Shown in pieces: positions 17,501 through 24,502 of a stretch of 64,000 nt of DNA. Source of the DNA: Octadecabacter sp. B2R22 (lineage in GTDB: Bacteria > Pseudomonadota > Alphaproteobacteria > Rhodobacterales > Rhodobacteraceae); assembly GCF_018861045.1 (NCBI RefSeq), contig NZ_JAHKQJ010000002.1, positions 124,001-188,000 of the forward strand, given 5' to 3'. A program made the translations under genes and the position numbers. The notes under the pieces were generated by a model. The model was not told the DNA's origin, did not search any database, and saw nothing but the letters and a program-made list of their open reading frames with translations. Position 1 is the first letter of the stretch, and each line of letters begins with the position of its first letter.

Positions 17501-17813
17501 GATTGCGGGGATAGGCGAGAAATTCTTCCCCTGTGACCAGCGCCAAACGACAGCCAATCACAGGCCGCATGCAGGCTTTCAAGGCTTCTGAATGCAACCG
17601 CACAACTCCCGCCATGGTGTTTAGGTCAGCACACCCAATGGCGTCGTATCCCAGCGTCCATGCCGCCGCGGCCAAATCGGCAGCGTCTGACGCCCCGCGT
17701 AGAAACGAAAAGCAGGTGCTGACGCCCAGCTCAACGAACTCGCTGCGGGCATTGGGGGTGAACGCCCCTTCGTCCAATGTGTGACGGGGGAAATGATTGT
17801 CGATCTCAGGCAT
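14511..17813 (-). CDS. dnaE2: Error-prone DNA polymerase DnaE2
   Basis: The 1100-residue protein is a C-family polymerase of the DnaE2 type, the polymerase of the ImuA-ImuB-DnaE2 mutasome for SOS mutagenesis. The PHP domain is N-terminal and degenerate (FVELGVSTCFSFLRGASDA, where replicative DnaE has HxH). The palm has PDIDVDFEHERREEVI with catalytic aspartates and RILKVDILALGMLT; a C-terminal OB fold (IKMAGIVLIRQRPGSAKGV) follows. It lacks the long C-terminal tail of DnaE1. It begins 9 bp after the imuB stop with GAAGGTG upstream, so the three genes form one LexA-controlled transcript. Confidence 0.93.
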   Translation of the reverse strand: MPEIDNHFPRHTLDEGAFTPNARSEFVELGVSTCFSFLRGASDAADLAAAAWTLGYDAIGCADLNTMAGVVRLHSEALKACMRPVIGCRLALVTGEEFLAYPRNRAAYGRLCALLSKGKMHGVDGEWQAKGVCDITLEDLAIHSDGVQLIALPPTQLDTFIADFDRLKRALPTLRHIAASYLYHGDDVARINRLDALAKAHGVSILATNDVHYHAPDRRPLQDVMTCILHKTTIQKAGFLLQANAERHLKSATQMKTLFERWPHAIRATRVVADACQFDLRELSYEYPTETVPEGRTPQDYLTELTWKGADWRYPNGVPEKVTAALNKELAMIEKLDIPQYFLTIHQIVNFARYESKPAILCQGRGSAANSAVCYVLGITAVDPDQNDLLFERFISEERKEPPDIDVDFEHERREEVIQHIYAKYGRGRAALCATVIHYRPRMAVREVGKVMGLSEDVTTALSKTIWGSWGREVGAKEATEAGLDLSDPLMARTIKLADQMIGMPRHLGQHVGGFILTENPLIETVPIGNGAMPDRSFIEWDKDDIEELRILKVDILALGMLTCIRKAFDLIDAHYGKTFTLASVPQDDDAVYDMLCKGDSLGVFQVESRAQMNMLPRLKPREFYDLVIQVAIVRPGPIQGDMVHPYLRRRSGVEPEDYPAPAPPHDPDELLKVLGRTKGVPIFQEQAMKVAMVAAEFSTAEANQLRKAMATFRSRGTIGELEEKMVGRMIKRGYDPEFATRCFNQIKGFGDYGFPESHAASFAHLVYVSSWIKCHYPDVFCAALLNSQPLGFYAPAQIVRDLREHDGIVRAADVNYSDWDNTLEPVARGVFAVRLGLRQVDGVRQDMAQRVMDARQQPFTDLEDLKSRAGLGAAVMRRLAAADAFRSMTLDRRQALWDARALRDAPDLPLFSEHRDEGEEQRFELPQMPICEQVVSDYQTTRLSLKAHPIAFLRQSMRKQGYTDAKSLRTARNGQSIKMAGIVLIRQRPGSAKGVCFITLEDETGVANLVVWPKMMEAYRKVIMGSRILSVHGTVQRSEDVIHIVAHHLENRSDVLDRLSGEVMPTPLARADEVKQALPQGPRGHPRNARIIPKSRDFH

Positions 17814-17822
17814 GGTGCACCT

Positions 17823-19367
17823 TCATGCGAAACACCCGTGCACGAACCAGCGCGGATCACCGCCGCGCCCGTCCTCATGCAGCCCTTCGCGATAGAGCCA
17901 AATGCGCCGCCCCGTCTGATCCTCAACCTTGAAGTAGTCGCGCAGCCGCGTGCCTGGGCGGTCTTTCCACCATTCGGGTGCAATCCGTTCCGGCCCTGCA
18001 TAACGCGCCACGCGGTAAGTTTGCCTGCGCCATATGAATTGTGCAGGCGGACCTTCTGGAACAGCATAAAGGACGCGCACTTCTTCGGGGTGATCAAACA
18101 GGCGGATCGGGCGTTCCTTTGGGCGTTCGATCACGGCGTGCGCGATCCCCGCAAGGGCCGCGATCCGATCCTCGCTGCGTTCGGGAATATGGCTTTCGCG
18201 CAAAACGGGGCGGCTGACGGCACGGGGCCCGAACTTGGCGCTTAACCGATCCACAAGGCGGCTTAGGTGCAGGGTATCATCTGACCCGCCATCAAGGTGG
18301 TTTTGCACCAGCTGCAAAGGTTCAACCCCGCCCGCCGCCAGCGTGATCAAATCAAACCCGAAACCTGGATTGATTTTTTCGACCTTGTCGCGAAACAACC
18401 CCAGCAGGTGGTTCGGGTCGCGGCTGCTTGCGGACGTCGCCACATCAACCCAGCTGACATCACCATCGGTTTTATAGACCACCAAGTGCAAACTACGGCA
18501 TCCTTGGCCGGTCTGTGCCAATTGTTCGCAAAGCTCCTCACACAGCGCAGGCAAATAGGATGTTGGATCAAGGATCGGTTCGGGCAATTGCGTTTGCACA
18601 TGAATGCGCGGTTTGGCGTCCACACTGGCGACGGGTTCCGCGATTTTTCCCAGTGCCTGATCCAGCCGCATCAAAGGGTTCGATGCAAGGGCTGCTTTCA
18701 CGAACCGCCGCGTCAGGGATAGGCGCGGCACATCCATCACAGCGCCAATGGTTTTTAGCCCAAGGCGACGCAGCAGCAGAACTGTTTCCCCTTCTAGTCG
18801 AAGTGCGGTGACAGGTAGTGCGCCCAATTTCCACGTCGCCTCATCCGGTCCGCAAACCGACCGCACCGGACCAAACCGCGCCAAGGCCCATGCCGCGCCC
18901 CATGTGGGCGCCACAGCCAACCGCGCCGTAAGCCCAAGCCGCGACAATTGTGTTTCCATCTCAACCAGCATCGCCGTTTCGCCACCCATCAAGTGGTCCG
19001 ACCCCGTCGTGTCCAAAATCAATCCGTCTTCGCCATCGCGCACAGACCACGGGCACCAACGACGCACCCAAAGCACCAGTCGATCAAGGGCGGCGCGATC
19101 CCCTGCAAGATCGGCGTATTCCACCTGCAATTCAGGGCAGATCGCGCGCATATCCACGACCCGCGCGCCTATGTTGATACCCATCAGGCGGGCGCTGCGA
19201 TTGGTGGCATGGATCACGGGGCCATGGTGCCCCTCACGCGCCAGCACAAGCGGCACATCATCCGGTGGCGCGTTGCCCTGCCTGTCCATCACCCGCTGCC
19301 ACCGATCCATCGCGAACTGCGGCAGGTTGATAGAGACGATCCGGCGCCCCGTTTTTGCCCCGCTCAT
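17823..19367 (-). CDS. imuB: ImuB, catalytically inactive Y-family polymerase-like protein
   Basis: A 514-residue Y-family-like protein. The N-terminal catalytic motif is replaced: RRIVSINLPQF stands where DinB has IHxDMDxF, and LDTTGSDHLMGGE stands where active enzymes have SxDE. Loss of these acidic residues is typical of ImuB, which serves as a clamp- and partner-binding hub for DnaE2. The C-terminal RRQTYRVARYAGPERIAPEWW region is characteristic of ImuB. Its start overlaps the imuA end by 110 bp. Confidence 0.9.
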   Translation of the reverse strand: MSGAKTGRRIVSINLPQFAMDRWQRVMDRQGNAPPDDVPLVLAREGHHGPVIHATNRSARLMGINIGARVVDMRAICPELQVEYADLAGDRAALDRLVLWVRRWCPWSVRDGEDGLILDTTGSDHLMGGETAMLVEMETQLSRLGLTARLAVAPTWGAAWALARFGPVRSVCGPDEATWKLGALPVTALRLEGETVLLLRRLGLKTIGAVMDVPRLSLTRRFVKAALASNPLMRLDQALGKIAEPVASVDAKPRIHVQTQLPEPILDPTSYLPALCEELCEQLAQTGQGCRSLHLVVYKTDGDVSWVDVATSASSRDPNHLLGLFRDKVEKINPGFGFDLITLAAGGVEPLQLVQNHLDGGSDDTLHLSRLVDRLSAKFGPRAVSRPVLRESHIPERSEDRIAALAGIAHAVIERPKERPIRLFDHPEEVRVLYAVPEGPPAQFIWRRQTYRVARYAGPERIAPEWWKDRPGTRLRDYFKVEDQTGRRIWLYREGLHEDGRGGDPRWFVHGCFA

Positions 19368-19959
19368 ATTCGGCCACCCATTTCCCCGGCTTCAATCGGC
19401 GCGAGCGGAACAGATCCAGCGACCAGCGCGGTGCACCCGAGGCTTGGGGGTCGTGTGGGTTGGGCGCAGAGGGCAGGGACGACACGCGCCATCGGTCCCG
19501 TGCTGCACTTAGGTTTTCGGCAGCGGCCCGCCGGATCAACCAGCAGGGCACCTTGGCGGCCTCTGATCGCATGGCCAATCGTTTGGTCGCGGTAAAGTCC
19601 AGGACAGGCGGATCGCCCCAGACTTCGCCGATGACGGCACCAAGGGCGCGGCAACGTAACCCGTCCTCCATCGCCCAAAGCACGTCTGCGGCACGGGACA
19701 GGTCGACCATGATGATCGAGTGACGGGCGCCCATCCCCGCCAGATAAGGCCGCCCGCTTTCGCGGCGGGTCAAACGGTCCTGCACCCAAAGGATGGGCGC
19801 GCTCGTTTGTGGAAGGCGTGCCAACATGTAGCCCACAGCCGCAGCATCCACCGCGTTTGTTGCAAAAACCTCGGATAAGGTCGCGACGTGGGGGGTGACC
19901 CGATCCGCTTGACCTGTCGGTTTTTCCTGAAGACGCAAAGATCGCATGCACGACACCAT
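19258..19959 (-). CDS. imuA: ImuA, RecA-like accessory protein of the SOS mutasome
   Basis: About 233 residues with weak RecA/SulA-like features (APILWVQDRLTRRESGRPYL, then HSIIMVDLSRAADVLWAMEDG, then the GKWVAEY C-terminus typical of ImuA). An in-frame ATG exists at 20001, but the promoter -10 and LexA box at 19969-19985 fall inside that version, so a start at 19959 or 19947 is likelier; I chose 19959. ImuA binds RecA and ImuB to guide DnaE2 to lesions. The end overlaps imuB by 110 bp in another frame. Confidence 0.8.
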   Translation of the reverse strand: MVSCMRSLRLQEKPTGQADRVTPHVATLSEVFATNAVDAAAVGYMLARLPQTSAPILWVQDRLTRRESGRPYLAGMGARHSIIMVDLSRAADVLWAMEDGLRCRALGAVIGEVWGDPPVLDFTATKRLAMRSEAAKVPCWLIRRAAAENLSAARDRWRVSSLPSAPNPHDPQASGAPRWSLDLFRSRRLKPGKWVAEYERGKNGAPDRLYQPAAVRDGSVAAGDGQAGQRATG

Positions 19960-19968
19960 TTCCCAAAT

Positions 19969-19983
19969 GTTCACACTTTGTTC
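19969..19983 (-). promoter_or_regulatory. LexA (SOS) box of imuA-imuB-dnaE2
   Basis: GTTCACACTTTGTTC is an exact GTTC-N7-GTTC, the alphaproteobacterial LexA consensus (on the gene strand GAAC-N7-GAAC). It overlaps the -10 hexamer of the promoter and lies just upstream of the proposed imuA start, so LexA would block transcription until DNA damage. Confidence 0.85.
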
Positions 19984-20008
19984 TACATTGAGTCGCATCA
20001 CAGGTCAA
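19980..20008 (-). promoter_or_regulatory. Sigma70-type promoter of the imu operon
   Basis: On the minus strand TTGACC (20008-20003) and TAGAAC (19985-19980) are separated by exactly 17 bases. The -10 shares four bases with the first half of the LexA box. Confidence 0.65.
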
Positions 20009-20162
20009 ACCGAGGATCACGGTGGCTGCATGGCACCTACCCATACGAGGACCTAATAAACCCTATACATTAAAGGCGCATCGCGTTAGGTGCGGCGCTT
20101 GTCGGGCCGATCGGGCTCCGACTCTTTTATTCCGAATACTCAAACAGACGTGGAACGGCCCT

Positions 20163-22310
20163 TTGAAACAGACCCTGGCAGATGCCCTAGAAGCACGCGG
20201 ATACGATACGCTGACCGCAGTGCAAGAGGCCGTGAGCGACCCCGAAACAAACGGCAAAGACATGTTGGTGTCTGCGCAAACTGGATCTGGCAAAACGCTG
20301 GGTTTCGGATTGGCGATTGCGCCACAGATATTGGGTGAGGGCGACAAATTCGCCCGTGCAGGTTCACCGCTTGCCCTGATCATCGCGCCGACGCGCGAAT
20401 TGGCACTGCAGGTAAAACGTGAGCTCGCGTGGTTGTTTGAAAAAGCTGGCGTTGTCATGGCGTCCACCGTGGGCGGTATGGACATGCGCGATGAACGCCG
20501 TGCATTGGATCGCGGTGCGCACATCGTTGTCTCGACACCGGGTCGTTTGCGTGACCACATCATGCGCGGGTCAATTGACCTGTCAGGCCTGAAAGCCGTC
20601 GTGCTGGATGAAGCTGATGAAATGCTCGACCTTGGGTTCCGTGATGACCTTGAATTCATCCTCGAGAACGCACCAGAGGATCGCCAGACATTGCTGTTCT
20701 CTGCGACCGTTCCGGCGGCGATTGCGAAACTTGCAAAGTCCTACCAGACCGACGCCCTGCGCATCGCCACAACAAACACGGCCAGCCAGCACGCGGACAT
20801 CGAATACCGTGCCTTGAACGTCGGCCCGCGCGATACTGAAAACGCGATTATCAACGTTCTGCGCTACTACGAAGCGCCAAATGCCATCGTGTTCTGTAAC
20901 ACCCGTGCCACCGTCAACCGCATGACGACACGCCTGTCCAATCGCGGGTTTAGCGTTGTTGCCCTGTCTGGCGAACTGACCCAATCCGAGCGCACCAACG
21001 CGCTGCAAGCCATGCGTGATGGCCGTGCGCGGGTTTGTGTGGCGACAGATGTTGCGGCACGCGGGATCGATTTGCCGAACCTTGAATTGGTGATCCATGC
21101 TGAACTTCCAACAGGGTCCGACACCTTGCTGCACCGCTCTGGCCGCACGGGCCGCGCTGGGCGCAAAGGGATTTCGACGCTGATCGTGCCACCATCCGTG
21201 CGCCGCAAGGCAGATCGTCTTTTGGGCTGGGCAAAGCTGACAGCAGAATGGGCCGACGCGCCCTCTGCCGACGATGTCACCGCCAAAGACGAAGAACGTA
21301 TGCTCGAGCAATTGGGCGACGCGGACCCGTTGGACGACAGCGAAACCGGCATCATCGGCAAGCTGACCGAAGCCTACACCGCTGAGCAGATCGCAACCGC
21401 CTATCTGCGCATGTATCGCGAACGCCACTCAGCACCAGAAGAACTGGCCGCACCGAACGAAGCGCCGAAACCACGTCAGGCCTTTGGGCCGAGCGTTTGG
21501 TTCTCGATTGCGGGTGGCAACAACGCCGGCGCAGAGCCGCGCGTCATCTTGCCTGTCGTCTGTAAGGCAGGCGATGTGTCCCGTGACGACATCGGTGCGA
21601 TCCGCATTCAGAAAGACGCGTCATTCGTTGAGATCCGCGAAAGTGCCGTTAAGGGTTTCTTGGCGGCCGTTGGGCCTGACATGACCCTTGAAAAGGGCAT
21701 GGTGATCGAGCGTTTAGCAGCGGCTCCGAAACTGGAACCACGCGGCCCACGCCCTGATAAGCCACGCTTTGACAAAGGCCGTTCTGATAAGCCGCGCGGT
21801 GATAAACCTCGTGGTGATAAGAACTGGGGCGACAAACCACGCGGAGAGAAAAGCTGGGGCGACAAGCCGAAATACGACAAGTCGGGTTCAAAGGATCGCA
21901 AACCGCGCCACGGGGATGGCCCCCGTGATGGGGCATCAAAATCAAAAGGTACAACAACACCTGTTGATTGGAACGACGCACCAGAACCACGCGCCAAAAA
22001 ACCAAAGCCGGACCACGCAAAGGGTGGCAAGCCAGCCTTCAAGAAGAAACCACACAGTGGCGATTCAAAACCCGCAAACGACGGCGCGGTAGAAGCATTC
22101 AAGCCACGTAAGGCGAATGCCAGTGATCCATCCAAGCGGATCGGACGTCCGGGGGCTGGCCTGAAAGGGCCAAAGCCACCAGCGGGCAAAGCCTCTAGCA
22201 AAAAGAACCGCGCCCGCGCTGCGGCGAAATCGACGGGCGGAAAACAGGGTGGCGCGGGTCGTCCGACCACCAAAAACAAAGGCCCCGGCGGCAAGTCTGG
22301 ACGCAGCTAA
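20163..22310 (+). CDS. DEAD-box ATP-dependent RNA helicase with DbpA-type RNA-binding domain
   Basis: About 715 residues. Helicase motifs in order: AQTGSGKT (I), PTRELALQV (Ia), TPGR (Ib), VLDEADEMLD (II), FSATVP (III), ARGIDLPNLELVIHAELP (V) and HRSGRTGRAGRKG (VI). A DbpA-like RNA-binding domain follows (VILPVVCKAGDVSRDDIGAI to MVIERL), then a long basic low-complexity tail with GDKPRGDK-type repeats. It probably unwinds rRNA during ribosome assembly or cold growth. The start is uncertain: homologous similarity begins at LKQTLADALEARG, so TTG 20163 is used, but an upstream ATG at 20022 is in frame. Confidence 0.88.
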   Translation: MKQTLADALEARGYDTLTAVQEAVSDPETNGKDMLVSAQTGSGKTLGFGLAIAPQILGEGDKFARAGSPLALIIAPTRELALQVKRELAWLFEKAGVVMASTVGGMDMRDERRALDRGAHIVVSTPGRLRDHIMRGSIDLSGLKAVVLDEADEMLDLGFRDDLEFILENAPEDRQTLLFSATVPAAIAKLAKSYQTDALRIATTNTASQHADIEYRALNVGPRDTENAIINVLRYYEAPNAIVFCNTRATVNRMTTRLSNRGFSVVALSGELTQSERTNALQAMRDGRARVCVATDVAARGIDLPNLELVIHAELPTGSDTLLHRSGRTGRAGRKGISTLIVPPSVRRKADRLLGWAKLTAEWADAPSADDVTAKDEERMLEQLGDADPLDDSETGIIGKLTEAYTAEQIATAYLRMYRERHSAPEELAAPNEAPKPRQAFGPSVWFSIAGGNNAGAEPRVILPVVCKAGDVSRDDIGAIRIQKDASFVEIRESAVKGFLAAVGPDMTLEKGMVIERLAAAPKLEPRGPRPDKPRFDKGRSDKPRGDKPRGDKNWGDKPRGEKSWGDKPKYDKSGSKDRKPRHGDGPRDGASKSKGTTTPVDWNDAPEPRAKKPKPDHAKGGKPAFKKKPHSGDSKPANDGAVEAFKPRKANASDPSKRIGRPGAGLKGPKPPAGKASSKKNRARAAAKSTGGKQGGAGRPTTKNKGPGGKSGRS

Positions 22311-22413
22311 GCGGACCTAAGACACGCCCGAATCCGGACATCGGGTTCGACGGCCTATCTGCTTTGCGCAAAATCCGCGCAAACTGCTAATTGATGCAGC
22401 ACGCGACTTTTTC

Positions 22414-22441
22414 AGCGCCTCTCCCTTAAGGGAGGGGCGCT
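22414..22441. repeat. GC-rich hairpin upstream of the taurine-type transporter
   Basis: Fourteen-base arms (left AGCGCCTCTCCCTT, right AAGGGAGGGGCGCT) match at 13 of 14 positions. It starts 104 bases after the helicase stop. No T-run follows on either strand, so it is not a standard terminator, although it may still stop or protect helicase mRNA. Confidence 0.55.
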
Positions 22442-22601
22442 AAATGTATCGCCAGAAAACTTTGGTAAGTAAGTCCAGTTTTCAGAAAGGATTTGACCAA
22501 TTGTCGATTCGATCTCTAGGCTGAGAGCGCTAAATCAAAGTTCCTGCACGACGGGACCTTCAAGAAGTTGCACAGCAACACATAACCAACAGGGGATCAC
22601 C

Positions 22602-23603
22602 ATGATCAAGAAAACAACAGGCGCCATCATCCTTGGCGCGGTGGCGGCATTGTCCGGCACGACAGCAATGGCTGACGGACATGCCATCACAGTCGGTTAC
22701 TTCCTCGAATGGCCAATGCCATTCCAATACGCGAAAGTTCAGGGCACCTACGAAGAAGCACTGGGTATGGAAATTAACTGGGTGTCTTTTGACACTGGTA
22801 CGGCGATGTCTGCTGCTATGGCATCCGGCGACGTTCAGTTGTCTGTCTCCCAAGGCGTTCCACCATTCGTAGTTGCTACATCTGCTGGCCAAGACCTCCA
22901 GATGCTCGACGTGGCCGTATCTTACGCGGATAACGACAACTGCGTTGTACGCTCTGACCTTGAAATCGACGGCTCCACTGCTGGCGATCTGGCCGGTTCC
23001 AAAGTTGCTGTTCCACTCGGTACGGCTGCACACTACGGCTTCCTGCGTCAGATGGATCACTTCGGCGTTGACGTTGCATCCCTCGAAGTTGTCGACATGG
23101 CTCCACCGGACGGCGCAGCTGCATTGGCACAAGGGTCTGTTGACATGATGTGCGGTTGGGGCGGGTCCCTTCGTCGCGCGCTCGAAAGTGGCAACACATT
23201 GATGACGGGCGCAGAAAAAACCGAGCTCGGCATTCTGGTGTTTGACGTAACATCCGGCCCAACAGGTTGGATCGCAGAGAACGGTGAAACTGTTTCCAAG
23301 TTCCTCGCCGTGACAGCTGAAGCCAACGCAATGTGGAATGCGGGCGACATGGCTGACGAAATGCTGCCAATCATCGCGCAAGACGCTGGTATGGATGTCG
23401 AAGCGACCGCTCAGACAATGGCGACATTCGTGTTCCCATCCGTCGAAGAGCAGCTTGGCGAAGCATGGCTCGGCGCTGCGGCTCCGGCATTCTTGTCCGG
23501 CGTTGCGAATGTCTTCGTAGATGCAGGCTCCATTGATGGCGCTCTGGAAAGCTATGACGGCGCAATCAACACAGCGCCACTTGCCGCTGCAAGCGACATG
23601 TAA
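22602..23603 (+). CDS. tauA: Taurine-type ABC transporter periplasmic binding protein
   Basis: A 333-residue binding protein with a signal peptide (MIKKTTGAIILGAVAALSG, cleavage near TAMA-DGH). The mature part (ITVGYFLEWPMPFQYAK, SGDVQLSVSQGVPPFVVATS, DNCVVRSDLEIDGSTAGDLAG, VDMMCGWGGSLRRALESGN) matches the TauA branch of the nitrate/sulfonate/taurine family. GGGGAT precedes the ATG. No taurine-degrading gene (tpa, xsc, tauD, tauXY) is in the window, so the taurine call rests on the protein and the tauB/tauC neighbours. Confidence 0.78.
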   Translation: MIKKTTGAIILGAVAALSGTTAMADGHAITVGYFLEWPMPFQYAKVQGTYEEALGMEINWVSFDTGTAMSAAMASGDVQLSVSQGVPPFVVATSAGQDLQMLDVAVSYADNDNCVVRSDLEIDGSTAGDLAGSKVAVPLGTAAHYGFLRQMDHFGVDVASLEVVDMAPPDGAAALAQGSVDMMCGWGGSLRRALESGNTLMTGAEKTELGILVFDVTSGPTGWIAENGETVSKFLAVTAEANAMWNAGDMADEMLPIIAQDAGMDVEATAQTMATFVFPSVEEQLGEAWLGAAAPAFLSGVANVFVDAGSIDGALESYDGAINTAPLAAASDM

Positions 23604-23610
23604 ACCTTTC

Positions 23611-23639
23611 GAAAGGGGCTGCGCCGTGTGGCCCCTTTC
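23611..23639 (+). terminator. Intercistronic stem-loop tauA-tauB
   Basis: A perfect 9-bp stem (GAAAGGGGC / GCCCCTTTC) with an 11-base loop, 7 bases after the tauA stop and without a long T-run. Such stem-loops behind binding-protein genes typically attenuate or stabilise mRNA so that the binding protein is made in excess over the membrane parts. Confidence 0.65.
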
Positions 23640-23693
23640 AACCTTGGTGTGACTGCAATCTTTTCCTATCCACTTTTATAGACGGGGGCCCCA

Positions 23694-24500
23694 ATGTCCG
23701 GATTGGCCATCGACAATATTTCTATGCGTTTCGATCTGCCAAACGGCAGTCATGTGCAGGCTCTCAAGGATGTTACGCTTGATATCAAGCAAGGCGAATT
23801 GATGAGCGTGCTTGGCCCGTCGGGCTGCGGCAAGACAACGCTGCTAAACATTGTAGCCGGCTTTCTTGCGCCCACGGGGGGCGAAACGAGGATCAATGAC
23901 CACGTCGTTGAAGGCCCGAACAAAGAACGCGGCATGGTGTTCCAGCAAGGTGCGCTGTTTGAATGGATGTCGGTTCGCGACAACGTCAGCTTTGGCCCGC
24001 GTATGGCAGGCAAAAAGAAAGCCGACTACATGGGCAATGTCGATCACCTGTTGGATGTGGTCGGCCTTCAAGATTTCAAAGAAAAGATGGTTTACGAGTT
24101 GTCCGGCGGGATGCAGCAGCGTGTGGCTTTGGCCCGCTGCCTTGCCAACGATCCAGACGTCATCTTGATGGATGAACCTCTCGGCGCGCTCGACGCGTTG
24201 ACCCGCGAAAAAATGCAGGGGCTGGTTCTGAAACTTTGGAAAGAGACCGGCAAGACCATCATCCTCATCACCCACTCGATCGACGAAGCCTTGCTTTTGG
24301 GCGAACGGGTTCTGGTCATGGCGCCACGCCCCGGCCGCATCCACAAAGAATACCGCCTGCCGTTTGCGGAAATGGGCGTTGATCAAGATCTGCGCGAAGT
24401 CAAAGAACACCCTGACTACGGCACCACCCGCGAAGAGATCTTGACGATGATCTGGGACATGGAAGAAGAAATCATGGGTCGAACAGAGGCGGAGGAATAA
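23694..24500 (+). CDS. tauB: Taurine-type ABC transporter ATP-binding protein
   Basis: A 268-residue ABC ATPase. Walker A is LGPSGCGKTTLLN near residue 40, Q-loop MVFQQGALFEWMSVRDN, signature LSGGMQQRVALARCLA, Walker B VILMDEPLGALD and the His switch in ILITHSIDEALLLG. Length and family match TauB/SsuB-type importers. The stop is two bases from the permease start, so they are co-translated. Confidence 0.85.
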   Translation: MSGLAIDNISMRFDLPNGSHVQALKDVTLDIKQGELMSVLGPSGCGKTTLLNIVAGFLAPTGGETRINDHVVEGPNKERGMVFQQGALFEWMSVRDNVSFGPRMAGKKKADYMGNVDHLLDVVGLQDFKEKMVYELSGGMQQRVALARCLANDPDVILMDEPLGALDALTREKMQGLVLKLWKETGKTIILITHSIDEALLLGERVLVMAPRPGRIHKEYRLPFAEMGVDQDLREVKEHPDYGTTREEILTMIWDMEEEIMGRTEAEE

Positions 24501-24502
24501 TC

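Noticed and set aside
20583-21428. A 281-codon minus-strand frame inside the DEAD-box helicase gene
   Set aside because: The plus strand encodes all helicase motifs; the antisense product is unrecognisable.
22414-22441. The GC hairpin as a rho-independent terminator
   Set aside because: Neither strand has a T-run directly after the stem.
22492-22508. TTGACCAATTGTCGAT upstream of tauA as a RutR operator
   Set aside because: Only the left half matches the RutR consensus; the right half does not pair with it.
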